This document shows positions 24,175-33,407 of a DNA stretch of 64,000 bases, in pieces. The position numbers and the translations under genes were made by a program. Under the pieces are notes generated by a model. That model made no database searches, was not told where the DNA came from, and was given only the letters and a program-made list of their open reading frames with translations. How positions within the stretch are numbered: the stretch's first letter is position 1; every line of letters starts with the position of its first letter. Source of the stretch: Defluviicoccus sp. bin129 (lineage in GTDB: Bacteria > Pseudomonadota > Alphaproteobacteria > MPNO01); NCBI GenBank assembly GCA_002239065.1, contig MPNO01000001.1:62001-126000 (forward strand), written 5' to 3'.

Positions 24175-24972
24175 ATGCCTTCAACCGAGCCGAGCGCCCG
24201 GCCGCTTGCCGGCCGCCACGCGCTGATCACCGGCGGCGGGCGGGGAATCGGGGCCGCGGTCGCCGATGCGCTCGCCCGGCTCGGCGCTGACCTCACCCTG
24301 GTCGGCCGCGACGAGGCGCGGCTGGAGCAGACGGCGGCGGCGCTTCGCGGGTCCTCGCCCGTCGCGGTCGCCACCGTCGCGGGCGATGTCAACGATGAGG
24401 CGTCGATGGCAGCCGCCTTCGAGCGGGCGGCGGCGGCGAAACCGGTCTCGATCCTGATCAACAACGCGGGCATCGCCGAGAGCGCGCCGTTCGGGCGCAT
24501 CGACGACGGCCACTGGGACCGCACCATCGCGACCAACCTGACCGGCACCTTCCGCTGCATGCGGCTCGCCTTCCCGGCAATGGCCGAGGCGGGCTGGGGG
24601 CGCATCGTCAACATCGCCTCCACCGCGGGGATCAAGGGCTACGCCTACACGGTCGCCTATTGCGCGTCCAAGCACGGGGTGGTGGGGCTCACCCGCGCGC
24701 TCGCCATCGAGGCGGCGCGCACAGGGGTTACGGTCAACGCGGTCTGCCCCGGCTTCACCGAGACCGACATGGCCGCCCGGGCGATCGCCAACGTCGCCGC
24801 CAAGACCGGGCGCGGCGAGGAGGAGGCGCGACGCGAGCTCACCCGCATCAACCCGCAGGGCCGGCTGGTGCAGCCCGGGGAAGTCGCCGATACCGTCGCC
24901 TGGCTCTGCCTTCCGTCGTCGTCGGCGATCACCGGCCAGGCGATCGCGGTGGCCGGCGGCGAGGCGATGTGA
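24175..24972 (+). CDS. Short-chain dehydrogenase, FabG-like
   Basis: 265-residue classical SDR. NAD(P)-binding GGGRGIGAAVADALARLGA near residue 20, NNAG near 97, catalytic Ser in IVNIASTAGIKGYAYT and YCASKHG (Tyr-Lys) near 160-166 are complete. It probably oxidises a 3-hydroxyacyl-CoA or alcohol, given the enoyl-CoA hydratase and acyl-CoA dehydrogenase genes that follow. First gene of the putative MarR-controlled operon; its stop overlaps the MarR start by one base (TGATG). Confidence 0.9.
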   Translation: MPSTEPSARPLAGRHALITGGGRGIGAAVADALARLGADLTLVGRDEARLEQTAAALRGSSPVAVATVAGDVNDEASMAAAFERAAAAKPVSILINNAGIAESAPFGRIDDGHWDRTIATNLTGTFRCMRLAFPAMAEAGWGRIVNIASTAGIKGYAYTVAYCASKHGVVGLTRALAIEAARTGVTVNAVCPGFTETDMAARAIANVAAKTGRGEEEARRELTRINPQGRLVQPGEVADTVAWLCLPSSSAITGQAIAVAGGEAM

Positions 24973-25514
24973 TGGAGGACGCCGCGAGGACCGGGGCCGA
25001 GCCCCGGATCGACGACTTCGAGACCGACCTGCGGGCCGATGACGGTCTCGAGCTCCGCGTCTGGCTCCGGCTGCTGACCTGCTCGACGCTGATCGAGCAC
25101 GGCGTGCGCCACGGCCTGCACCGCGGCTTCGAGACCACGCTGCCCCGCTTCGACGTGCTCGCCCAGCTCCAGCGCGCCGGCAAGCCGCTCTCGATGGGCG
25201 ACCTGTCGCGCCGGCTGATGGTGACCAACGGCAACATCACCGGGCTGGTCGACCGGCTGGCGCGGGAGGGGATGGTCGAGCGCCGGCGCGCCGCGGGCGA
25301 CCGGCGGGTCCAGATGGTCGAGCTCACCGGGGCGGGTGCCGCGCTGTTCTTGCGCATGGCCGCCGACAACCGGCGCTGGGTGACCGGGATGATGGACGGG
25401 CTCGCGCGCGAGGAGAAGGAGGCGCTGTTCGCCCTGCTCGGGCGCCTCAAATCGGCGGTGCTCGAGTCCGGGGAGACGATGGAGGACGCGGATGAAGACG
25501 ATCAGCGGCGCTGA
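24972..25514 (+). CDS. MarR-family transcriptional regulator
   Basis: 180 residues. The winged helix-turn-helix lies at about residues 55-115: [26 protein letters not shown] then [23 protein letters not shown] and the wing [13 protein letters not shown]. MarR proteins are dimeric repressors released by aromatic acids or CoA esters. Being inside the operon, it probably represses it through the inverted repeat at 24129-24150. It overlaps the next gene by 23 bases. Confidence 0.92.
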   Translation: MEDAARTGAEPRIDDFETDLRADDGLELRVWLRLLTCSTLIEHGVRHGLHRGFETTLPRFDVLAQLQRAGKPLSMGDLSRRLMVTNGNITGLVDRLAREGMVERRRAAGDRRVQMVELTGAGAALFLRMAADNRRWVTGMMDGLAREEKEALFALLGRLKSAVLESGETMEDADEDDQRR

Positions 25515-26310
25515 GCTCGCGCCGGAGCATTTCGACTGGTCGGTCGAGGGCAAGGTGGGGACGCTCACCATCAACCGGCCGGACCGCAAGAACCCGCTGA
25601 CCTTCCAGTCCTATGCCGAGATCCGCGACACCTTCCGCGCGTTGAAATACGCCGACGACGTGAAGGCGGTGGTGGTGACCGGCGCGGGCGGGAATTTCTG
25701 CTCGGGCGGCGACGTGCACGACATCATCGGCCCGCTGATCGAGATGGACATGCCGGAGCTCCTCGACTTCACCCGCATGACCGGCGACCTGGTGAAGGCG
25801 ATGCGCGCCTGCCCGCAGCCGATCGTCGCCGCCATCGACGGCATCTGCGCCGGCGCCGGGGCGGCGATCGCCATGCATTCGGACCTGCGCTTCGGCACCG
25901 AGAACGCGCGGGTCGCCTTCCTGTTCGTCCGGGTCGGGCTCGCCGGCTGCGACATGGGGGCGTGCAGCGTGCTGCCCCGCATCATCGGCCAGGGCCGCGC
26001 GGCCGAGCTGCTCTATTCCGGGCGCAGCATGGGCGGGGCGGAGGCGCATGCGTGGGGCTTCTTCAACCGGCTGTGCCCGCCCGACGGGGTGCTGGCGACC
26101 GCTCAGGAGGAAGCCAGGAAGCTCGCCGAGGGGCCGAGCTTCGCGCACGCCATGACCAAGCGCATGCTGCACCGGGAATGGCCGATGGCGCTCGACGATG
26201 CGATCGACGCCGAGGCCGACGCCCAGGCGATCTGCATGCAGACGAAGGATTTCAGGCGCGCCTACGAGGCCTTCGCGCGCAAGCAGCGCCCGGTCTTCGA
26301 GGGCGACTGA
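25492..26310 (+). CDS. Enoyl-CoA hydratase/isomerase family protein
   Basis: 272-residue crotonase. Segments seen are [31 protein letters not shown] near residue 75 (oxyanion hole) and [19 protein letters not shown] near 120-138. The catalytic acidic positions are not fully clear, as in many paaG/badK-like members. It hydrates an enoyl-CoA in a degradative pathway with the adjacent dehydrogenase. Its stop overlaps the acyl-CoA dehydrogenase ATG by one base. Confidence 0.9.
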   Translation: MKTISGAELAPEHFDWSVEGKVGTLTINRPDRKNPLTFQSYAEIRDTFRALKYADDVKAVVVTGAGGNFCSGGDVHDIIGPLIEMDMPELLDFTRMTGDLVKAMRACPQPIVAAIDGICAGAGAAIAMHSDLRFGTENARVAFLFVRVGLAGCDMGACSVLPRIIGQGRAAELLYSGRSMGGAEAHAWGFFNRLCPPDGVLATAQEEARKLAEGPSFAHAMTKRMLHREWPMALDDAIDAEADAQAICMQTKDFRRAYEAFARKQRPVFEGD

Positions 26311-27488
26311 TGGCCGACCGCAGCTTTCTCGACTGGCCGTTCTTCGACGATTCGCACCGCGCGCTGGCGGCCCGGATCGAGGACTGGGCGGGCGACGTCA
26401 TCGCCCCGCTGGAGCACGAGGAGCCGCGCGACGACGCGGCGCTCGATGCGCTCTGCCGACGCCTGGTCGGGCTGCTGGCCGAAGGCGGCTGGCTGCGCTA
26501 CTGCGTGCCCGGCTCGCATGGCGGCGCGACCGAGGGGCTCGACGTGCGCAGCCTCTGCCTGATCCGCGAGACCCTCGCGCGGCGTTCCGGGCTCGCCGAT
26601 TTCTGCTTCGTCATGCAGGGGCTCGGGACCGGCGCCATCTCGCTGTTCGGGACCGAGGCGCTGAAATCCCGCTACCTGCCGGGCACCGCGTCGGGCGAGC
26701 GCATCGCGGCGTTCGCGCTGAGCGAGCCGGCGAGCGGCTCCGACGTGGCGGCGATGACCACGTCGGCCAGGCCCGACGGGGCGGACTACCTGCTCGACGG
26801 CGAGAAGACCCTGATCTCCAATGCCGGCATCGCCACGCAATACGTTGTCTTCGCCCGCACCGGCGGGGGCGAGGGCGCCAAGGGGCTGTCCGCCTTCGTG
26901 GTCGATGCCGACACGCCCGGGCTCGACGTGCCGGAACGCTTCCCGGTCATCGCGCCGCATCCGCTGGGCAGCGTCCGCTTCTCCGCCTGCCGGGTGCCCG
27001 CGACCCGGATGCTGGCCTCGCCCGGGGACGGCTTCAAGGTGGCGATGGCCTCGCTCGACGTGTTCCGCTCGACCGTCGCCGCCGCCGCGCTCGGCTTCTC
27101 CCGCCGCGCGCTCGACGAGACCCTGGCGCGGAGCCGCAGCCGGATCGCCTTCGGCAAGCCGATCGCAGACACCCAGCTGATCCAGGAAAAGATCGCCGAC
27201 ATGGCGGTGAAGATCGACGCGTCGGCGCTGCTCACCTACCGCTCGGCCTGGACCAAGGACCGCTTCCAGGGCCGGGTGACGCGCGAGGCGGCGATCGCGA
27301 AGCTCCATGCGACCGAGGCCGCGCAGGAGGTGGTCGACCAGGCGGTCCAGGTGTTCGGCGGCCAGGGGGTGATCGTCGGCAACCCGGTCGAACGGCTCTA
27401 CCGCGAGATCCGGGCGCTCCGCATCTACGAGGGCACCAGCGAGATCCAGAAGCTGATCGTCGCCGGCCAGACGCTCGCCGGGAGCTGA
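26310..27488 (+). CDS. Acyl-CoA dehydrogenase
   Basis: 392 residues, standard for FAD-dependent acyl-CoA dehydrogenases. Visible are [19 protein letters not shown] near residue 130-150 (FAD/substrate loop), [11 protein letters not shown], and the C-terminal [37 protein letters not shown] with the EGTSEIQ signature near 375. It introduces the alpha-beta double bond in an acyl-CoA. The start is placed at 26310 because the family N-terminus (helical [13 protein letters not shown]) begins there and it overlaps the previous stop. Confidence 0.93.
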   Translation: MADRSFLDWPFFDDSHRALAARIEDWAGDVIAPLEHEEPRDDAALDALCRRLVGLLAEGGWLRYCVPGSHGGATEGLDVRSLCLIRETLARRSGLADFCFVMQGLGTGAISLFGTEALKSRYLPGTASGERIAAFALSEPASGSDVAAMTTSARPDGADYLLDGEKTLISNAGIATQYVVFARTGGGEGAKGLSAFVVDADTPGLDVPERFPVIAPHPLGSVRFSACRVPATRMLASPGDGFKVAMASLDVFRSTVAAAALGFSRRALDETLARSRSRIAFGKPIADTQLIQEKIADMAVKIDASALLTYRSAWTKDRFQGRVTREAAIAKLHATEAAQEVVDQAVQVFGGQGVIVGNPVERLYREIRALRIYEGTSEIQKLIVAGQTLAGS

Positions 27489-27569
27489 GGGCGCCGGTTG
27501 ATTTCTCCGCCACCCCGGTCGTACCATTCAAGCCTTGTCGAACAATGAGCTGCCAGGGGAGGAATGCTT

Positions 27570-28577
27570 ATGTCTGCCAGACGAGTGCTGACTTCGTTTG
27601 CCGTCGTCGTTGGAACGCTCGCCGTTCTCGGGACCGCCGCGTCCGAGGCGGTCGCCGGATCGAGCCTCAAGATCCTGCGGAGCTGGCCGCCGGTCATCGA
27701 GGCGGTGCGGAATATCGAGCGGTATCACGAGCAGGTGGAGAAGGCCGCCGCCGGCGAGCTCAAGCTCTCCCAGGTGGGGCCCGAGGTGGTGCCGCCGTTC
27801 GAGCAGCTCAACCCGGTCTCGGCGGGGGTGTTCGACTTCCTGTTCAGCCACGGCGCCTACCACTCCGGCAGCAACGGGCTGCTGATCGGCGTCGACGCCC
27901 TCAAGCTCGATCCCAAGAAGCTGCGCGAATCGGGGCTGTTCGAGTACATCAGCAACAACTACGAGAAGCGGCACGGGCTCAAGCTGCTGGCTCTGACGCC
28001 GACCGGGCAGGACGGCTACCACATGGTGCTCAAGTCGCTGCCCGACCCCGAGACCGGGATCAAGGGGCGCAAGATCCGCGGCACGTCGACCTACCACCCG
28101 CTGATCAAGAAGCTCGGCGGCTCGCCGGTGGTGCTCTCTTTCGGCCAGATCTTCACCGCGCTCGAGAAGGGCGTGGTGGACGGCTATTGCTGGCCGGTCT
28201 ACGGGCTGCTGGCGACCAAGTTCTACGAGGCCGGCGCCAAATACGTCATGCGGCCGACGCTCGGCGTGTCGCGCAGCTTCACCCTGGTCAACGCAAACGC
28301 CTTCAACAAGCTGCCGAAGAAGCTGCAGACCATCCTGGTCGAGGAAGGCAAGAAGGTCGAATACTGGTCGATCAAGTTCTTCGACGACTTCATCGCCAAG
28401 GAAGAGAAGCAGCTCAAGGCCCTGGGCGTCACCTATCACGACTATCCCGAAAAGTTCCGCCCGCATGTCCGCAAGTGGTTCAACGAGGGGGTTCTCGACC
28501 TCGTCGTGAAATACTCCAAGGCGGACGGGCAGAAGTTCGTCGATATGGCGCGCGCGGCGAACATGGTCGCCGAGTAG
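27570..28577 (+). CDS. TRAP transporter substrate-binding protein (DctP family)
   Basis: 335 residues with a signal peptide (VLTSFAVVVGTLAVLGTAASEAVAGS). It is a periplasmic solute-binding protein of a tripartite ATP-independent transporter. Visible DctP hallmarks are GRKIRGTSTYHPLIKKLGGSPVVL (the region with the conserved ligand Arg) near residue 165-185 and EKGVVDGYCWPVYG near 200. The ATG at 27570 is favoured over 27564 because GGGGAGGA then lies six bases upstream. The two membrane components follow. Confidence 0.9.
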   Translation: MSARRVLTSFAVVVGTLAVLGTAASEAVAGSSLKILRSWPPVIEAVRNIERYHEQVEKAAAGELKLSQVGPEVVPPFEQLNPVSAGVFDFLFSHGAYHSGSNGLLIGVDALKLDPKKLRESGLFEYISNNYEKRHGLKLLALTPTGQDGYHMVLKSLPDPETGIKGRKIRGTSTYHPLIKKLGGSPVVLSFGQIFTALEKGVVDGYCWPVYGLLATKFYEAGAKYVMRPTLGVSRSFTLVNANAFNKLPKKLQTILVEEGKKVEYWSIKFFDDFIAKEEKQLKALGVTYHDYPEKFRPHVRKWFNEGVLDLVVKYSKADGQKFVDMARAANMVAE

Positions 28578-28589
28578 CCGGGCAGGGAA

Positions 28590-28640
28590 GACGCGGGGGG
28601 CCGGGGTGCGCCTCCCGCGCCCGCCCGCGCTGCCCCCCCG
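28590..28640. other. GC-rich patch with C7 run between TRAP genes
   Basis: The 89-base gap between the binding-protein and small-permease genes contains a six-G run near 28594 and a seven-C run near 28633. It breaks no gene, but resembles the patches near 4.8, 35.9 and 37.2 kb. Confidence 0.4.
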
Positions 28641-28666
28641 CCGAGGCTTCCACGGTGCAGGCAGGC

Positions 28667-29152
28667 ATGAGCGCCGTACTCCGCATCCACGACCGCATCA
28701 CCTATGCGCTGTTCGCCATCGGGGTGGTCCTGGTGGCGCTGATCGGCGTGCTCTATGTCTACGAGGTCGCGTCGCGCTATTTCTTCAACGCGCCCACCGA
28801 CTGGGGCAACGACACGTCGAGCTTCATGCTCTCGGTCGCGACCTTTCTCTGCATCCCGCAGCTGGTGAAGGATGGCGGGCATGTCGCGGTCACCATCATC
28901 TTCCAGTACTCCTCGCCCGCGGTCGCGCTCTGGGTCGCCCGGGTCACCGCGGTCGCCGGCGCCATCGTCTGCGCGATCGCCGCCTACATGGCGTTCGAGG
29001 AGGCGGTGCGGCAGATCGTCAACGACATCCTGACCAACACCACCACGGCGATCCCCAAATGGTGGGTGACGTCGTTCATCCCCTACGGCCTCGCCAACGC
29101 CTCGCTCTATTTCGTGCGCACGCTGAACCGCATCCCCCAGGCCGGGATCTGA
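28667..29152 (+). CDS. TRAP transporter small permease (DctQ family)
   Basis: 161 residues with four predicted membrane helices (YALFAIGVVLVALIGVLYVYEV; SSFMLSVATFLCIPQLV; ALWVARVTAVAGAIVCAIAAYMAF; SFIPYGLANASLYFV). This is the usual DctQ topology. ATG 28667 is chosen; a GTG at 28655 is possible. It partners with the large permease seven bases downstream. Confidence 0.88.
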   Translation: MSAVLRIHDRITYALFAIGVVLVALIGVLYVYEVASRYFFNAPTDWGNDTSSFMLSVATFLCIPQLVKDGGHVAVTIIFQYSSPAVALWVARVTAVAGAIVCAIAAYMAFEEAVRQIVNDILTNTTTAIPKWWVTSFIPYGLANASLYFVRTLNRIPQAGI

Positions 29153-29159
29153 CCCGGCG

Positions 29160-30467
29160 ATGGAGTGGTATGTCGTCCTGATCATCGGCCTGACCCTGCT
29201 GCTCGGGCTGTTCCTCTCGGGCGCGCCGATCTTCATCGCCTTCATGATCATCAACGTCGCCGGCACGCTGGTCTATTTCGGCCCGGCCGGATTCGGCATG
29301 TTCGCCAACAGCCTCTACGACACGACCACCTTCCCCACGCTGATCGCGGTGCCCTTGTTCATCCTGATGGGCGAGTTCCTGTTCCGCTCGGGCGCGATGG
29401 ACGTGCTCTACGATTCGCTCGACAAGCTGGTCGGCCGCTCGCGGCTCCGGCTCTACTACCTCTCGATCGCCCTCTCGACCATGTTCGGCGCGCTGTCGGG
29501 CGCGGCGATGGGGGTGGTCGCGATGCTCGGCCGGTCGCTGTTCCCGGGGCTGATCGCGCGCGGCTACGACCGGGGGATCTCGACCGGCACCATCCTCGCC
29601 GGCGCCAGCCTGGCGCCGATCATCCCGCCCAGCATCCTGGTGATCATCATCGGCAGCCTGGCCCAGGTGTCGATCGCCAGGCTGCTGATCGCCGGGATCA
29701 TCCCGGGGCTGATCCTGGCCGGGCTGTTCCTCGCCTATATCGTCGTCCGGGTGAAGCTCGACCCCGGCCGGGCGCCGGCGGTGGCCGACGACATCGGCGA
29801 CGTGACCTGGGGGGACCGGGGCATCGCGGTGCTCAGGATGGTCCCCTTCACCATCATCATCCTCGGCGTGCTCGGCACCATCATGGCGGGGATCGCGACG
29901 CCCGAGGAATCGGCCGGCACCGGGGTGCTGGGCACGCTGATCGTCGCCCGGATCTACGGCCGGCTGAATTTCGGGCTGATCCGGGACGCCTGCGATTCGA
30001 CGGCGCGGATTACCGCCATGATCCTCGCCATCATGATGAGCTCGAAGATGTTCGGGCAGCTGCTGGCCTTCTCCGGGTCGACCACCGCGCTGGTCGGCTT
30101 CATCAGCGATGTCGAGGTCAACCGCTGGGTCCTGCTGTTCATCCTGATGGCGGTGCCGTTCCTGCTCTGCCTGTTCATCGACCAGGTCGCGCTGATGCTG
30201 GTGGTCATCCCGATCTACATGCCGCTCTTGCAACCGCTCGGCTTCGACCCGATATGGTTCTGGCTGCTGTTCCTGATCAACATCACGCTGGGAGGGATCA
30301 CGCCGCCCTTTGGCTACACGATGTTCGCCTTCAAGGGGGTGCAGCCATCGGTGCCGATGACCGACATCTACAACGCGTCTTGGCCCTTCGTGTTCATCTT
30401 CCTGATCGGGATGCTGATCTTCGCCGCCTTCCCCGGCGTGGTGACCTGGCTGCCCAACCTGCTCTAG
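29160..30467 (+). CDS. TRAP transporter large permease (DctM family)
   Basis: 435 residues, about 12 helices. Family signatures are IPLFILMGEFLFRSGAMDVLYDSLDKL (here VPLFILMGEF) near residue 65-95, ALSGAAMGVVAMLG, and LAPIIPPSILVIIIG near 160. It drives sodium-coupled uptake of a carboxylate delivered by the DctP-type protein. Third transporter gene of the MarR-linked operon, which implies the imported acid feeds the acyl-CoA genes upstream. Confidence 0.93.
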   Translation: MEWYVVLIIGLTLLLGLFLSGAPIFIAFMIINVAGTLVYFGPAGFGMFANSLYDTTTFPTLIAVPLFILMGEFLFRSGAMDVLYDSLDKLVGRSRLRLYYLSIALSTMFGALSGAAMGVVAMLGRSLFPGLIARGYDRGISTGTILAGASLAPIIPPSILVIIIGSLAQVSIARLLIAGIIPGLILAGLFLAYIVVRVKLDPGRAPAVADDIGDVTWGDRGIAVLRMVPFTIIILGVLGTIMAGIATPEESAGTGVLGTLIVARIYGRLNFGLIRDACDSTARITAMILAIMMSSKMFGQLLAFSGSTTALVGFISDVEVNRWVLLFILMAVPFLLCLFIDQVALMLVVIPIYMPLLQPLGFDPIWFWLLFLINITLGGITPPFGYTMFAFKGVQPSVPMTDIYNASWPFVFIFLIGMLIFAAFPGVVTWLPNLL

Positions 30468-30574
30468 GCGGCGCGCCCGCTTCCCGACACAAGCGTATCG
30501 CAGGAACCGTTCCGGTCGTCCGCCAGGGGGCGCCTTGACCCCGCCGGCGACCGCCCGAGCGAAAGGGAGTCGGC

Positions 30575-31792
30575 ATGTTCGGATGCTTCTTCCCCAGCCC
30601 GCGCGCCCTCGTCTACTCGGCGGGCGGCTGGGCGCTGATCGCCCTCTTGTTCTGGCATTTCGTCGCCGGCGACTGGGGCGACCCGACCGGCCTCTCCGGG
30701 CTTCTGGGCCTCGAGGGAAACACCGTCTGGGTCTATCTCTACGTGCTGCTCGCCTATGCCGCCTTCGCGGCGTTCTGGATGTGGTACCGGCCGCACCGGT
30801 GGTCGCTCTGGTCGGTCGCGGGCTCGGCGCTGATCGTCTTCGTCACCTGGTTCCAGGTGCAGCTCGACGTGATGATCAACCAATGGTTCGGGCGGTTCTA
30901 CGACACCATCCAGAAGGCGCTCGCCAAGCCCGGCGCGGTGACCGTCGAGGACTATTACGGGCAGCTCGCGACCTTCCTGATCATCGCCATGGTGTTCATC
31001 GTCACCGCCGTGCTCAACGCCTTCTTCACCAGCCATTTCGTGTTCCGCTGGCGGACCGCGATGAACGACCGCTATGTCGATCTCTGGCAGCAGGTGCGGC
31101 ATATCGAGGGCGCCTCGCAGCGCGTCCAGGAAGACACCATGCGCTTCGCCGGCATCATGGAATCGCTCGGCGTCAGGTTCATCGACGCGGTGATGACGCT
31201 GATCGCCTTCCTGCCGATCCTCTGGGGGCTCTCGGTCCACATCAAGGAGATCCCGGTGGTCGGCGAGCTCGCCTACGCGCTGGTCTGGGTCGCCATACTC
31301 TGGTCGGTGTTCGGCACCGGCATCCTGGCGCTCGCCGGCTACCGCCTGCCCGGGCTCGAGTTCCGCAACCAGCGGGTCGAGGCGGCCTTCCGCAAGGAGC
31401 TGGTCATCGGCGAGGACCGCGAGAGCCGGGCGCAGCCGCCGACGCTGGGCGAGCTGTTCGCCAATGTCCGGCGCAACTATTTCCGCCTCTACCTCAACTA
31501 CCTCTATTTCAACGTCGTGCGCTACGGCTATCTCCAGGCCGGCGTGATCCTGCCCTATATCGCGCTCGGCCCCACCATCGTCTCGGCGGGGTTCACGCTG
31601 GGCGTGATGCAGCAGATCATCCGCGCCTTCGGCCGGGTGGAGAACTCGTTCCAGTTCCTGGTCAACTCGTGGACCACGATCGTCGAGCTGATGTCGATCT
31701 ACAAGCGCCTCGCCGCCTTCGAACGCGCGATCGCGGGCGACGACCAGGCGGCGATCGAGTTCGAGACCGGACCCCGGGCGCCGGCGGGGTAG
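30575..31792 (+). CDS. sbmA: SbmA/BacA-family peptide antibiotic transporter
   Basis: 405 residues, close to SbmA (406). Clear family segments are VTWFQVQLDVMINQWFGRFYDTIQKAL near residue 90-115, FFTSHFVFRWRTAMNDRY near 150 and RHIEGASQRVQEDTMRFA near 178-195. SbmA/BacA imports proline-rich peptides, microcins and some modified peptides or B12 across the inner membrane using the proton gradient; in symbiotic alphaproteobacteria BacA is needed for host adaptation. The ATG follows AAAGGGAG. It ends four bases from the convergent ligase gene. Confidence 0.94.
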   Translation: MFGCFFPSPRALVYSAGGWALIALLFWHFVAGDWGDPTGLSGLLGLEGNTVWVYLYVLLAYAAFAAFWMWYRPHRWSLWSVAGSALIVFVTWFQVQLDVMINQWFGRFYDTIQKALAKPGAVTVEDYYGQLATFLIIAMVFIVTAVLNAFFTSHFVFRWRTAMNDRYVDLWQQVRHIEGASQRVQEDTMRFAGIMESLGVRFIDAVMTLIAFLPILWGLSVHIKEIPVVGELAYALVWVAILWSVFGTGILALAGYRLPGLEFRNQRVEAAFRKELVIGEDRESRAQPPTLGELFANVRRNYFRLYLNYLYFNVVRYGYLQAGVILPYIALGPTIVSAGFTLGVMQQIIRAFGRVENSFQFLVNSWTTIVELMSIYKRLAAFERAIAGDDQAAIEFETGPRAPAG

Positions 31793-31796
31793 GCGC

Positions 31797-33407
31797 TCAC
31801 GCCAGCCTTGCCTTCTCCCGCTCCCGGCGGCGCAGATCGGCGCGGCGGATCTTGCCGGTCGCGGTCATCGGGAGTTCGGCCACGAACTCGACCGCGCGGG
31901 GGTATTCGTGCGCCGACAGACGCTCGCGGACATGGGCGCCGAGCGCGGCCTCCAGCGCCGGGGTCGCCGCCTCGCCCGGGCGCAGCACCACGAAGGCCTT
32001 GACGACCTCGCCCCTGAGCGAATCCGGCACGCCGACGGCGGCGGCCATCGCGACCGCCGCGTGGCTCGCCAGGCAGTCCTCGATCTCGCCCGGGCCGATG
32101 CGGTAGCCGGCCGACGAGATGACGTCGTCCTCGCGCCCGACGAAGCGGAAATGGCCGTCCCCGTCGCACAGGCCCAGATCGCCGGTGAGCAGCCAGTCGC
32201 CGCGAAACTTCGCGGCGGTCGCCGCTTCGTTGCGCCAGTAGCGCAGGAACATCACCGGGTCGGGGCGGCGGATCGCGATCTCGCCGGTCTCGCCCGGCGG
32301 CGTCCCGCGCCCGTCGGCGTCCAGCACGGCGACCTCGTGGCCGGGGATCGCGCGGCCCAGCCAGCCCGGCCTCACCGTCTCGAGACCGGCGCAATTGCCG
32401 AGCACCAGGTTGCACTCGGTCTGGCCGTAGAACTCGTTGATCGTCAGGCCGAAGACCGCGCGCCCCCAGTCGATGAGCTCCTCGCCCAGGCTCTCGCCGC
32501 CGCTGCCGATGCTGCGCATCGCGATACCGGGCCGGCGCTGGGCGGCGGCGGGCGCCTGGCGCATCATCCGGAGCGCCGTGGGCGGCAGGAAAGCGTTGCG
32601 CACGCGGTGGCGGGCGAGCAGGGCGAACGCCTCTTCGGGGTCGAACTTCCCGGGAGGACCCGCCAGCACCGGCACCCCGGCGGCCCAGGACGGCAGCAGC
32701 ACGTCGAGCAGCCCGCCGGCCCACGCCCAGTCCGCCGGCGTCCAGAACAGATCGCCCTCCTGCGGGAAGAACTCGTGCGGCAGGGCGACGCCGGGCAAGT
32801 GTCCGGGCAGCACCCGGTGGCCGTGCAGCGCGCCCTTGGGCGGGCCGGTCGTGCCGGAGGTGTACATCAGCAGCGCCGGATCGTCCGGGCCGGTCGCCGC
32901 GATCCCGAACCGGTCCGAACCGCGTTCCAGCAAGTCCCAGAAATCCTCCGCGACCGTCAGCGAGAGCCGCGGCAGGTCCAGCCCGGCGGTCTTCGCGCGC
33001 CCTTCGGCATTGGCGATCAGCGCCTTGGCGCCGGAATCGCGGAGCCGGTGTTCGATCGCATCGGCGCCGAACAGCGCGAACAGCGGCAGCGCGACCGCGC
33101 CCAGCTTGTAGGTCGCGAGATGGGCGAGCCCGGTCTCGACACTCTGCCCGGCCATCACGGCCACCCGGTCGCCGCGCCCGACGCCGTTCGCGGCCAGCGC
33201 GTTGGCGAGGCGGTTGGACAGGCGCGAGAGCTCGCGGAACGACCATTCGCGGGGGCCGCCGCCCGCCTCGCCCGGGCAGATCAGCGCCGGGCGCGCGCTG
33301 CCGACATGGCGCTCGCAGACATGCTCGGCGATGTTGTAGCGCGCCGGCAGCCGCCAGCGGAACGCCGCCCGCGTCTCCTCCCAGCTGTCGCGGCGTTCGG
33401 GGATCAT
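31797..33407 (-). CDS. AMP-dependent acyl-CoA synthetase
   Basis: 536-residue ANL-superfamily ligase. The P-loop is MYTSGTTGPPKGALHGHR near residue 185-200, the A5 motif EFYGQTECN near 330, the hinge GREDDVISSAGYRIGP near 435, and the catalytic Lys is in PMTATGKIRR near 520. It resembles medium-chain or aryl acyl-CoA synthetases (AcsM-like) that make acyl-CoA from acid, ATP and CoA. The ATG at 33407 overlaps the stop of the amidohydrolase gene by four bases, so the two are probably used together. Confidence 0.92.
   Translation of the reverse strand: MIPERRDSWEETRAAFRWRLPARYNIAEHVCERHVGSARPALICPGEAGGGPREWSFRELSRLSNRLANALAANGVGRGDRVAVMAGQSVETGLAHLATYKLGAVALPLFALFGADAIEHRLRDSGAKALIANAEGRAKTAGLDLPRLSLTVAEDFWDLLERGSDRFGIAATGPDDPALLMYTSGTTGPPKGALHGHRVLPGHLPGVALPHEFFPQEGDLFWTPADWAWAGGLLDVLLPSWAAGVPVLAGPPGKFDPEEAFALLARHRVRNAFLPPTALRMMRQAPAAAQRRPGIAMRSIGSGGESLGEELIDWGRAVFGLTINEFYGQTECNLVLGNCAGLETVRPGWLGRAIPGHEVAVLDADGRGTPPGETGEIAIRRPDPVMFLRYWRNEAATAAKFRGDWLLTGDLGLCDGDGHFRFVGREDDVISSAGYRIGPGEIEDCLASHAAVAMAAAVGVPDSLRGEVVKAFVVLRPGEAATPALEAALGAHVRERLSAHEYPRAVEFVAELPMTATGKIRRADLRRREREKARLA

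Noticed and set aside
27489-27569. Possible terminator between acyl-CoA dehydrogenase and TRAP genes
   Set aside because: No convincing stem followed by T residues; the 81-base gap is consistent with a continuous operon or a weak promoter.
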